DNA from: Eubacterium plexicaudatum ASF492 | GTDB taxonomy: Bacteria; Bacillota; Clostridia; Lachnospirales; Lachnospiraceae | Assembly: GCF_000364225.2 (NCBI RefSeq) | Contig: NZ_AQFT02000001.1 | Span: 744,001 to 808,000 of the forward strand | Length of the DNA: 64,000 nt | Direction of reading: 5' to 3' | Part shown: positions 35,993 to 46,511 of the stretch, one piece after another | Layout: each line of letters starts with the position of its first letter | Numbering within the stretch: the first letter of the stretch is position 1 | The notes under the pieces: generated by a model | Database searches by the model: none | What the model was told of the DNA's origin: nothing | Seen by the model: the letters and a program-made list of their open reading frames with translations, nothing else | Translations under genes and position numbers: made by a program

Positions 35993-37668
35993 GCGGCATG
36001 GATTTTACCTGTTCAGCACCGGCAAAAGGGCAGGGAGAATGTTCCGGCGTGCTGACGGTTGCAGCCTATCTGCGTATTTCCGATGAAGATGTGGACAGGG
36101 GGCAGGCAGCAAAAACGGAATCAGACAGCATAGCAAACCAGCGGAACCTCATCACAGATTTCATCAGCCGGATGCCGGAATTTGACGGTGCAGAAGTTAT
36201 TGAATTCTGCGATGACGGATGGAGCGGGAAAAATTTTACCCGCCCCGCCGTCCGGGAAATGCTGGATATGGCCAGGCAGGGAAAAATCCACTGTATTGTG
36301 GTAAAGGATCTGTCGCGCTTTGGGCGTGACTATTTGGAAGTAGGGAATTACATCTCCCGCGTATTCCCATTTCTTGGGATAAGGTTTATAGCTGTAAATG
36401 ATGGTTTTGACAGCATCCGGCCTATGGAAGCGGACAGCCTGGAAACATCCTTTAAGACACTGATCTATGATATTTACAGCCGGGATATTTCAAGGAAGAC
36501 GCGGAGCGCAAAAAAAATCAAAGCGGAAAAAGGGGAGTTCCTTTCGCCTTTTGCGCCATATGGCTATAAGAAAGACGGGGAGAAGAAAAACCATCTGGTT
36601 ATTGATCCGGAAACAGCGGACACAGTACGGAAAATCTTTGAAATGGCTGCAGACGGACAGACAACGGAGAAGATTGCCCGGACACTGAATATGGACCAGG
36701 TTCCGACGCCCATGCTGCAGAAACATTCTGCGGGCTGCACCAGAAAATGGAAAAGCATCCATGAGGAAAATTTCTGGACGCATAATACCGTAGGCGTCAT
36801 CCTGCGGGATGAGCGTTATACGGGAATGAATATTTACGGAAAAAGGATGCGTGACGAAATAGGGAGGAGCCATACGGTAAAGAAAGACCGTGGGGAATGG
36901 ATATCTGTATCCGGGACGCACCAGGGGATTGTGACGCGGGAGGAATTTGACCGCGCACAGGAGCAGATGCGCAGGTTTCAGGAACGCGGCTGCGGGAAGC
37001 CGGGCGGCAGCCCGTTCCTGAAAAAAGTGAGATGCGGGATATGCGGCCATATCATGGCAAGGGTGGGAAAGAAAAAACCATATTATGTGTGCCATACGCC
37101 GCGCGTCACAGATAAATACGCATGCCCGGTGGAGCGGATGCCGGAAAAGGATTTTGAGGAGGCTGTGTTAAAACAACTCCGGATACAGGCGCTCTATGCG
37201 GTAGATTTAAGCCGCATATGGGAAGAAAAACAGCGGCTGCGGAAACAGGATACGGAAGGCATGCGGAAAAATTTATCCAGGCTGAAAGAATCACGTTCTG
37301 CGCTTGATAACCATATCCGGGATATTTATGAAAAAACAATATTCGGAGAAATGGATAAGGAAGCATACTTGAAAGAAAAAAAGCTGTCTTCGGAAGAAAA
37401 GGATCAGATAAACCAGCGGATCAGGGAACTGGAAGCGGAACTTCAGAATGCTTCGGAAAATGGAAGACTGGAAAATAAGTTTACAGAAAGTTTTCAGCAG
37501 TATACTGAAATAGAAGAACTGACTGCTGATATTGTGAATGATGTGCTGCAGGAAATTGTAGTTTTTCCAGACAGGGTGTTTAACATTGTGTGGAATTACC
37601 GGGATGAACTGGAAAGCCTGCTTCTTGATGTTAATACGAAGAAACAGGCTGAAAATTCAGAGGATTAG
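35989..37668 (+). CDS. Large serine recombinase 3
   Basis: 559 residues from GTG 35989, coupled to the previous stop. Catalytic Ser in AAYLRISDEDVD; IHCIVVKDLSRFGRDYLEVG; recombinase domain; zinc ribbon CGICGHIM...CHTPRVTDKYAC; long coiled coil, closing with a DUF4368-like segment. Intact. The first attachment-like repeat (37700-37793) begins about 30 bases after its stop, as is usual for an integrase gene at the end of its element. Confidence 0.9.
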   Translation: MSGMDFTCSAPAKGQGECSGVLTVAAYLRISDEDVDRGQAAKTESDSIANQRNLITDFISRMPEFDGAEVIEFCDDGWSGKNFTRPAVREMLDMARQGKIHCIVVKDLSRFGRDYLEVGNYISRVFPFLGIRFIAVNDGFDSIRPMEADSLETSFKTLIYDIYSRDISRKTRSAKKIKAEKGEFLSPFAPYGYKKDGEKKNHLVIDPETADTVRKIFEMAADGQTTEKIARTLNMDQVPTPMLQKHSAGCTRKWKSIHEENFWTHNTVGVILRDERYTGMNIYGKRMRDEIGRSHTVKKDRGEWISVSGTHQGIVTREEFDRAQEQMRRFQERGCGKPGGSPFLKKVRCGICGHIMARVGKKKPYYVCHTPRVTDKYACPVERMPEKDFEEAVLKQLRIQALYAVDLSRIWEEKQRLRKQDTEGMRKNLSRLKESRSALDNHIRDIYEKTIFGEMDKEAYLKEKKLSSEEKDQINQRIRELEAELQNASENGRLENKFTESFQQYTEIEELTADIVNDVLQEIVVFPDRVFNIVWNYRDELESLLLDVNTKKQAENSED

Positions 37669-37699
37669 ACAAAATATGATAAGTTTAGATAAAATTTAT

Positions 37700-37793
37700 A
37701 CTTTTTTAACAAAATATTTTTAGTCCGTGCTTGACAGAATCTGACAATGGCATAACTGGTCGAAAAATAGGATATATTGTCAAAAAGTGATGT
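37700..37793 (+). repeat. Attachment-like repeat 1 (end of recombinase unit / start of cassette I)
   Basis: Right arm AACAAAATATTTTTAGTCCG then TGCTTGACAGAATCTGAC (core CTGAC at 37741), then left arm beginning AATGGCATAACTGGTCGAAA. The arms recur at 43520, 51735 and, right arm only, at 59000. Confidence 0.8.
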
Positions 37794-38104
37794 GTTTTGA
37801 AAACAATGGGGAATGAAAAAGTTGATTTTCAATGAACATCACTTTTTTTCGCTTTATACTCGATAGATTTTGTAGATTAAAAAATATAGTTACAAAAATG
37901 GTTTTGTATGTTATTATTAGAGTGACAGTATAAAATCATATGGCGCGTTGATAAAATTGTGTTCCTGATACAGCTTGGTAACTGTATAAATACTGGATAT
38001 TTGGATCGCTTGGTAATCAGAAAGTGTCCACTGGATTAGAGCTTGTTTGAAATGTCGAATAAAAGAAAACTGTAATTCTGATTTCTAAGAGAAGTAAGTA
38101 TATT
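37794..38104. other. Leader of cassette I
   Basis: AT-rich, no gene. AAAAAGTGATGT (37782) and ACATCACTTTTT (37836-37847) form an inverted repeat around 42 bases; a weaker equivalent follows repeats 2 and 3. The promoter of the kinase gene is probably here but not clear. Confidence 0.5.
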
Positions 38105-40383
38105 TTGATAAAACGTAATTTGATTACTAAAAGAACGAACAGAAGAAATAAAAATGGGGCTGATGCAGTGAGAATTAGTATTGATGATGTGTTTGATAAA
38201 ATTATAAATATAGATGTGAATAAATCAGAGATACATGTCTTAAAGGATGTTAAACTAGATTTAAAGGAAGATTATGAATATGATATTTCGTTAAGTTATA
38301 AAGATGCATATGCTTATTTACGCGAATGCCTGATGCTTGATCAAGAAGATTACAATAAGCAAAAACTTTTGGACATGTTCCTTATGCATCAATACCTAAA
38401 TTACTGTTATTTTACGAAAAAAACAGTGAATCACTTGGCAGGGAATATTGAAGAAGTAAAAATTGTTGCAAATATTATTTGTGAAAGTTTTTTTGTTATC
38501 GGGCAGTAGGTGCATTCAAGGAGTCCGTAAAGCAATATGAAATTCTGGGTGAAAGCAAGTTATGGCTGCAGATTAGTTCCATGGAACAAATGCAGATTAT
38601 GAAGGAAGTTGCAAAAGCTTATCGGAATATCGGTGATTTTGATAATGCCTTAAACCTGTATTATAATTGTTTGCTGCTCAATTCGAAACAGGACTGGTTG
38701 CATAGGGTGGAATTACTTTTGAAAATTGGGAAAGTTTATAGGAATTATCTTATGCAGACTGAACTAGCAAGATTTTATGTGGAAGAAGCTTATAGGATAT
38801 TGGAAGAAAACGGATTACACGAATTTAATGAGGTAAAAGAAAAGAAGTATGCGGTAATTTGTTTGGATACATTAGGGCAAATTTACAGGGATGAAGGAGA
38901 TTTTGACAAGGCAAAAGAGTTTTTTCAATTATCGAAAAAGATGTATGGGAAAAAGGGTGGCAGGGCACAGGTCCATGAAATATTGATGCAATATCAAAAA
39001 AATATAAAAAGAAAAATATTGACTTGAAGAAAGATATTGAGTTGTTAACAGAACTAATATTGAAACTGAACAATGATCCAATGGATGAAATTGGTATCGG
39101 AATTCGTTCTATACAGATGGCACATCTTATATTTAAAGATAATTCACGAAAAATGGAAGATGTATATGAATATCTATTGAAAGGGCGAGAGATTGCACTT
39201 AAATATAACGATATAAAAACAACTATTCGGTCTTACATGGAAGAAGCATATTTGCTTAAAAAAGAAAAAATTATGTGAAATGTATTGAAACTAATGAGGT
39301 TGCTTTAAAACTTGCTTCTGATAATAATCAGCTAGTATTGGAAAACAAGATTATTAAGGAAATTATTGAATTGTCCAACAAGGAGCCAAATGTAATTGAC
39401 AGTGTAACAAAAATCGAATTAATAAAGCGCCGTAAAGATATATATGAGAAACTTGTTGGATATGCAAGATTAAGTATTGATTTGGTTAAATGTGATGGTT
39501 CTGCATTTTCAAAGGATAGATTGATTGAACTCTATCAAATTGTTATTAATGATTTTGAACAGATTTCGGGTGAATTGGGTGTAATCATAGAAATATTGAA
39601 TATAGAAGTTGATCGCATCAATCAGAAATATCTTGCGTATCTGGATACAGAAATTAAAGGTGTTACTTATAAAAATATTTTGCATAAATTTAAGAATGAT
39701 CTGCCAGAAAAAAGACTATGAATAAATTAAGATTACTGATAGATAGTATCTCACTCACCCAGCCAGAAGAAAAGAATATATTAATGGAAGTACATAAGCA
39801 GTTAGAAACGTTTGAAACCATTATTGCTCATATTAAGAAATCGGCAGGTGAAGCATTAAGAGAATCACAGTATGAGAAAAAGTGGTGTTTATTGGATAAA
39901 TTGATACAGACGGGAATACATAATTATATATATAGTAAACCTAAATATAAGAAAGTAATCAAATTTTATCCTATAGAAAACGTGATTGAAGTTTTTGTTC
40001 AGAGTTCAATGTTTGAAACTACAATATATGAAATAATAAAAAATGCGTTCGATTACGCAGAGTCGGTTGCTATGGAAAAAGAAATTGAAGATAACTTTAA
40101 ATTCTACTTCAAAATGGAAGTGATGGAAAAAAGAGTGGTTGTATTGGAGTGTTATTCCATATTCTGGAGTCATGATGCTGCTAGAAATGCAGAAAAGTCT
40201 ATAAGAAATGGGATGGATCGCAGGGTTTCTACGAAAGAAGGAGGAAGTAGGTATGGATTATATTCTATAAAATTTTTGTTTGAAGAACTTATGGGTGGAG
40301 ATATACAAATTAAGATGAATAAAAATGAAGTTGGAATTAGCATTCGTTTACCAGTCAGTCAGGTTTCGTTAAAGATGAACTAA
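38105..40383 (+). pseudogene. TPR histidine kinase, DtcA-like (split by frameshifts)
   Basis: Rejoined length about 760 residues. TPR-type repeats (AKAYRNIGDFDNALNLYYNC; GQIYRDEGDFDKAKEFFQLS) occupy the N-terminal two thirds. NILHKFKNDL looks like a histidine-kinase H-box (H-x-x-K-N-x-L), and the GHKL ATPase has an N-box (IYEIIKNAFDYAES) and a G-box (GGSRYGLYSIKFLFEELMGG). Breaks at about 38490, 39000, 39262 and 39712 fall in T or A runs; the last could instead be a real ATGA gene junction. The start is uncertain (TTG 38105 or GTG near 38168). Likely a cytosolic phage or stress sensor kinase partnered with the receiver protein at 42092. Confidence 0.7.
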
Positions 40384-40400
40384 GGAAAGGGATAAAGTGA

Positions 40401-41522
40401 ATGATAAATTTTGCATATCAAAAAGGTTATTATCATAGAGATCAGGATGAAGAATGTTTTATAAAAAATATAAAGGGGGATTTTTCAGATTTTGACAGAA
40501 TATACTACAATTGGGACAATAAAAATAATATAGATTCTCTGCTGATATTTTCAGAAAAAAAGCAATTGTTTCAAAGCATAGATCCTCAGACAGCACAGAT
40601 ATCTGCTTTTGAACTTAGTGATAAAATGGCATATAGGGAAGTGGAACTATATGATGGAAAATTATTTTGTATTAGCATAGATCCAGTGTGTATCACTATT
40701 TTTTTAATTCTAAAAGTAAAAAGTTCTTCCATAAGAAAAAATATATTTTGCAAATAAAGATAAAATATTAAGGAAGGATTTTAAGTTTCTTGTATGGAAA
40801 CAGCATGAGCAGGGGCGGAGTATCGATGTTTATTGGGTCCTGTGGCAGACGGCAGATACATGAATTTTGACTTATCTGGACGATTTTTTGACACTCAATC
40901 CGAGACTGACCAAATAATTACACATGTATTTTTTGTAAGCTTGACACTGAATGATGATATTAATAATGATTCTGAAAAATTGATTTGTATGGATGAAGTA
41001 AATAAATCCATTATCTGTTGTTCTAAAACAGAAAGTTTTTTTGAATATAATGGTTTTAAGCAGGAGCCATCCGAATTGTTAAATATGTTATTTATACAAA
41101 GATTCACGTTTAGCAAATTAAAGGGGATGTATTGCTATTGCCCGTATGATTTCTTTCCTCAAAAAATAAAAAATAAATTAAAAACAATAGCACGCAATAT
41201 AAAAATGGAAATAGATTCAGAAACATTTTTGAAAAAAAGATACCGGGAAATTTTGTTATGCATAGCAGATGAATATTTGCTTAAGGTAACTTCATTTAGT
41301 GAATATCCATTGTCAGATTTCAAATACTGGAGAGTTGACAGTGTAGGCAATTATAAGATATTTAATCCTTATGATATTGCGTTTAATGATCGAACAGGAG
41401 AGATTTATTGTTTGTGTAATGATGGAATAAAGATTTTGAAAGATTCAGGAAGAAACATCGAGCAATTTATAAAGAAATCTTATGTGATTGAAAATATAGG
41501 GTATAATAATTATAATTCTTAG
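40401..41522 (+). pseudogene. Unknown protein of the two-component cassette, frameshifted
   Basis: ATG 40401 opens FAYQKGYYHRDQDEECFIKN; after breaks near 40690, 40770 and 40830 (T and A runs) the frame continues FDLSGRFFDTQSETDQIITH ... FNPYDIAFNDRTGEIYCLCN to 41522. About 370 residues in all. The repeated strand-turn pattern (NPYDIAFNDRTGEIYCL) recalls a beta-propeller, which would suit a protein-binding or sensor role. No receiver or catalytic motif is seen. It sits between kinase and CobU-like genes in one apparent operon. Confidence 0.5.
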
Positions 41523-41531
41523 GAGAAAAAT

Positions 41532-42095
41532 ATGATTCAATGCATATTAGGAGAAAGAGAGATAGGAAAGTCGATATTTGTAGAGAACCAGGTTAAGACG
41601 ATTGACAAGAATGCTCTGTATATTGCAACTCTGCCTGAATGGGATATGTATCGGGATGTGATACAAAGACATCGGCAAAGACGGCCATCTACATGGGATT
41701 GTATTGAGTTAATGAATATGCTTCCATGTCAGATAATTACATATCCCTTTTTGAACTATCGAAATGTGGTCTTAGATAATCTATCATATTATGTGCTATA
41801 CCAGGTTTGTGCAAATGACAATGTATTTTTTCGTGAATTGTATAGTGATTTTCTTATATTGTTTGACCAGGTTGCAATTAGTAAAAATACAATGGTTTAT
41901 TTGATTGATACTCCATTAATACAATGGAAGTTTTTGGATAAAGATGAAAAGAAAATGATCTATCAAATATTCTTTTCTATATTACATAAAGCTAAAAAAA
42001 TAGAAAAGTATTATCAAGGAAATATTGTCTGTCAAATAACGGTAGAAGAGGCAATAGATTATTTTTTCACACATGAGGAGGTGTCGGTTTTATGA
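41532..42095 (+). CDS. CobU-like P-loop NTPase
   Basis: ATG 41532 (SD TAGGAGAAA), 187 residues, intact. GEREIGKSIF is a Walker A; ALYIATLPEWDMYRDVIQRH then RQRRPSTWDCIE matches the CobU pattern YIAT...D.EM..RI..H...RP..W...E; NVVLDNLSYYVLYQ corresponds to the Walker B region. CobU is an adenosylcobinamide kinase/guanylyltransferase, but no cobalamin genes are near, the protein lies between a sensor kinase system and its receiver effector, and its stop overlaps the next ATG. A nucleotide-dependent role in the defence-like module is inferred. Confidence 0.75.
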   Translation: MIQCILGEREIGKSIFVENQVKTIDKNALYIATLPEWDMYRDVIQRHRQRRPSTWDCIELMNMLPCQIITYPFLNYRNVVLDNLSYYVLYQVCANDNVFFRELYSDFLILFDQVAISKNTMVYLIDTPLIQWKFLDKDEKKMIYQIFFSILHKAKKIEKYYQGNIVCQITVEEAIDYFFTHEEVSVL

Positions 42096-43485
42096 CAAAG
42101 CAACTGAATATTTTACATGCAGAGGATGATCAGAATGTATTCGAGTCATGCAGGAATAGCATTCTGCGTACTTTTGACAGGGCTGTGCTTCCGGAACCAA
42201 GATTGATCATGTTTCCTATATTGGCAGTGTATTTCAGAAAATCGTACAATTTCAGAAAGAAAATAAAGTATATGATGTGTTACTGTTGGATTTAGAGCTT
42301 AAGGATAAATGTGATTTTAATGGTCTTAATGCTATTGATGATATCAAGAGGGCTTCTCCGCATACAAAAATCTTTGTATTATCAGGAAAAATATATGACA
42401 ATTTATATCATATAAAGTTGCAGGAGTATAAAAGAGATGGAAAAATTGTTGGATTTTTTGAAACTGGGAATCATGAAGAATGGTGCAGTGAACTGATTCA
42501 AATGATATCAGCCAGAAAAGTAGGAATCCTGCATTTTTCAGATATGCATATTAGTGAAGAAAATGATAATAGTAAGCAAATTTTAACCGGATTTGCCAAT
42601 GATTTTAAAGAAAAAGTGGATTTGTTAATTTTTAGTGGTGATGTTGTCAACCGGGGAAAACATAAAGAATTTATAAAGGCAGAAGAATTGCTGATAGATC
42701 TTTGTGACAGGCTTAAGATTCGCAATAATGTTTTTGTGCCGGGCAATCACGATATTATGAGGGATACACCGGTTCGAAATGCATTCTCACATTTTTTGCA
42801 TTTTCGGAAATCTATGGATGAGTATGCAGAGTACTATGAAGAAAATGTGATATACCCGGATGTTGAAGGTTATGCTGATTATCTGAATGTAGTAAGAGTA
42901 TTTCCGGGGCTGAGAACGATTGTATGTGGATTGAATTCAGCAACTTGCATTGAAGATGGAAAATTTGGTTATGATTATGGGGAAATTACAGCGGAACAGC
43001 TAAGACAGGCTGAAGAAAAATTAGCAAAAGTGAAAGGGCAGTATCCGAATTTTCTTATAATCGGAGCATTTCATCATAATATGTTTGAACCGCCTTATTA
43101 TTTTGACTTTTATAATAAAGGAGATACAATGAAATGGATACCGCCAGTTAAAAAACAAGGATTGATTCTTAAAAAAAGTTTTGAGAATGGATTGGATTTG
43201 TTATTGACAGGACATTCACATGTATCATCTTCGTTTACTATGGTTTCACATAATTATAAAGATAAGAAGCCTTTACATATTATATCAGCGGGGCTTTTTA
43301 GTGAAAAAGGGATCACACCCTTAGAAACTCAGCTAACAGCAAATTATTTGACATATCAAATAGATCTGAGCGGAAACATATCAAATATGTTTTGTCAGCC
43401 TTACAGTCATAAGCTGACGGAGGTAAGTTGGAATAAGGAGAAGGGGTATGCTTTGGAAAGTAATAAAACCATTAGTCATGATTAA
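42092..43485 (+). pseudogene. Receiver-metallophosphoesterase fusion (two-component effector)
   Basis: ATG 42092 (SD GAGGAGGTG) overlaps the CobU-like stop. Rejoined, 464 residues. N-terminal receiver: NILHAEDDQN (acidic pair), VYDVLLLDLELKDK (phospho-acceptor Asp), IFVLSGKIYD. From about residue 140 a calcineurin-like phosphoesterase: VGILHFSDMHIS (DxH), IFSGDVVNRG (GDxxxxG), VFVPGNHDIM (GNHD), AFHHNM and LLTGHSHVSS (GHxH). All metal ligands are present. One A is missing near 42205. A phosphorelay from the TPR kinase would switch on a nuclease or nucleotide phosphoesterase. Confidence 0.8.
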
Positions 43486-44061
43486 GTAAAATACGACAGA
43501 TTTAAACATAATTCATAAATTATTTACAAAAAAAATTTAGTCCGTGCTTGACAGAATCTGACGAAGGCATTACCGTGTCGAAATATAGGATATTATGTAG
43601 AAAAGTGATAGAATTTGAAATAAAAGGGAAAGGTGTCAAAGAAACTTTTTTTCAAATGATATCGCTTTTTTGTGAAAGTAATTTATGAGAAACATTAGTA
43701 AGGATACTTGCGGTATACTCATTTGGAAGTAATAAAAAAATCATTGAGAAAGTGATACAAACATAGTATGATTTGTATAAAATAGATTTTGAACGCAACA
43801 GATCATACAGAATGTAAGGTGTCCAACAAAAGTAAGATATGTAGAAGTATTTTGTTTTAGGCATTTTACAAGCATTATGTATTTGAATGAGATGAGCATA
43901 AGAATTGGAATAATCAGGATAGAGAAGTGCTAAAAAGTTAAAGTAGTGGATGATAAAGTATGTGAATACAAGAGGCAGCATTAAAATATTCTTTATTCAA
44001 TTCCACGCAGCTTATAACAGGCAAACTTATTAATGTATTAAAAAGAAATTGGGAGGAGTTT
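43486..44061. other. AT-rich gap holding attachment-like repeat 2
   Basis: The repeat is at 43520-43626; the rest has no gene with an SD or recognisable product. Confidence 0.5.
43520..43626 (+). repeat. Attachment-like repeat 2 (cassette I / cassette II)
   Basis: Right arm TTTACAAAAAAAATTTAGTC then CGTGCTTGACAGAATCTGAC (core), left arm GAAGGCATTACCGTGTCGAA then ATATAGGATATTATGTAG and AAAAGTGATAGAATTTG. Confidence 0.8.
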
Positions 44062-44169
44062 ATGGTTCCAGAATCTTATGTAAATTGGAGAGCATTTGAA
44101 TATAAATTCCAAGATAATCCGTTGTGCATTAATGTTAAATATATAAGAAATGATAATTTGACAATGTAG
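44062..44169 (+). pseudogene. Remnant N-terminus of an unidentified protein
   Basis: ATG 44062 with a strong SD (TTGGGAGGAG) reads MVPESYVNWRAFEYKFQDNP and stops after 35 codons. The start resembles the beginning of larger proteins rather than a peptide, so I take it as a truncated gene at the head of cassette II. Confidence 0.4.
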
Positions 44170-46511
44170 TATAAAATACAATGTTATATTGCACATTGAT
44201 GACATTTAGAGATACATGTTATTTTTTGACTTATTTATTAGCAGTATCATTGATTGGCCGTAAATTTCAACAGTGTGAAGTTTATTTTGATGGAGTTAAT
44301 GAATAGTGTTCTGCTTTTTTGTAACAGATGAGGAGAGTAAAAAATGTGTTTTGAACCATATGAAGGAAAAGAAGCATATATATTTGTAAGCTATGGTCAT
44401 AAAGATTATCAAAAAATTTTACCTATATTAAAGCTATTACACAATAAGGGATATCGTATATGGTATGATAAAGGAATTGAATGGGGGAGTGAATGGCCGG
44501 ATACAATTGCTAAACATTTAAGTGATTCTACAATATGTATGGCATTCCATTCAGTAACTTCTGTTCAATCGCTTAATTGTCGTCAAGAAATATATTATGC
44601 TATAAAACAGAAGAAAAGCATTTTATCAGTATATTTGGATGATGTAAATCTATGTGAAGGATTGGATATGCAGCTTTCTCCTATTCAGTCAGTAGCTTTA
44701 TTTAAATATAAAGATTACACAGATTTTATAAGTTAATTGAAAATACAAAAATCCCACAAAAATGGTGTGATTTGTCTAAGGGTGGTGAGATTTCAGATGA
44801 ACATGTGGTTTCAGTTTTAGATTTTAATATAGATGATGCAATAGATGAAAAATTCAAAAAGTTTTTGCAGAAGAAAAAAAGAAACATTTTTAGAAAAGAA
44901 AAATAAGAGAAATTAAAGCTCATAATTTTATTCAAGAGCTAGAAGAAAAAGTTAAAGCTAAAGAACTATTAGAAGATGACGAGAAAGTGTCTTTTCATGA
45001 ATATTTACTTCTTCCTTTCACTTATTACGAAGAAGATATTAAAGGTAAATATTTTACTGTTCCAAACAGAACAGGAATGAAAACAATTATTTTGAATTGT
45101 ATAGTCTGACAGATTATAAAACTATGAAAGAATATTACACCTGTGAACTGGTTGAATCAATAGAAGATGATGATGCATCAAATACTACATTTTTTATTGA
45201 AGATCCTGCGCCGGATGGAAATATGTTATATTTATTGCATTTTGATACTATGAATAATGAAGTGTACATTAATACGGGAGTACTGTTAGGAAATTCGCTC
45301 CGTATTACAAGAAAACCAACGCCATTTGCAATGCAGCATATGAGTTTATCGGACAAGTTATATTTAAGTGATGCAGCATATGATTTTGAAAAAATATCTG
45401 ATGAAGAAAAGGAAGACTTGTTGGGAAGTTCGAAAATTTATGATTTAGTTTGGTATGAAGCTAATATCAGTGAATGTCCATCTGTTATCATTGATCCTGA
45501 AACTATTGAACCTATTCGCCGAGAAGTATTTTATGATGATGATATGAAACAATGGAGAGCAAAGATAAAGTTAAAACCATTTAAGAGCTATTTTATGTTT
45601 GAGATTCGATCAGTTGATTCGGATGAAAGATATAAATTTATATCAACTATTCAAAAAGCAAATTATTATCGTAATGGTAGCTGCGGATTTCCGAAAGATC
45701 TTATGAAAGCTATTAGTTTTTATGAACAAGATGGATCATCAGAGGCAATTTATGAAATAGCTCAAATTTTTGCCACAGAAAAAACTTTATATGACGAGGA
45801 AAGTTATTTAGAATACTTGAATAAAGCAGCACTGCTTGGATATGAAAAAGCAGAAGTTGAGTTATTCATGTTGGCTATAGAAAAATGTGATGATAAAGAT
45901 AGAAAAGAGAAATTTAATATATTATTAAATAAAATTTCAGGAAAAAAGTCTTCAATTGGCAATTTTATTTTAGGTTTTTTACTTGAAAAGGGATATATCA
46001 GCAAGGAAAATACGGCTCTTGCATTTGAACTTTATTATCAAGCTGCATGTAATGGTTTTAATCCTGCGCTAATAAGACTGCGTTGTGAAAAATCAAAGTG
46101 GTGCGAGAAATTAAAAGACAAGGATTCTTTATATGATAAATTTGTTTCTTCAAGATTTAATGGAGATGCAGAATATTGTTTTGGATGTACTTTATTTTTT
46201 GGATATGACATTTTGCAGAATAAAAAAGATGGGATAAAATATCTGCACTTAGCGGCTGATATAAAAAATAAACAGGCAATATATACATTATATAAAATTT
46301 ATGATGTAGATGAAGAATATTGTAATGAAAAAGAGACACTGAAATGGTTGAAGGCTATAGAAGAATTTGACGATTCGGTTCAGATAAACCTTGCTAATCG
46401 ACTATTAAGAGGAATTGGTTGTGAGTGCTGTAAAGAAGTAAACGGTAAAACGCGAGTACCTATACAAAACTGGAGCAAACCTGTATGATAGTAACAGATT
46501 TGCTCCAGTTT

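Noticed and set aside
41532..42095. Considered as a genuine cobalamin-synthesis gene cobU
   Set aside because: Sequence pattern fits, but there is no other cobalamin gene and the operon context is a two-component defence-like module.
43652..43981. Minus-strand frame of 109 codons in the gap between cassettes I and II
   Set aside because: It has no SD, its composition is what AT-rich DNA gives by chance, and it overlaps the attachment repeat's left arm region.
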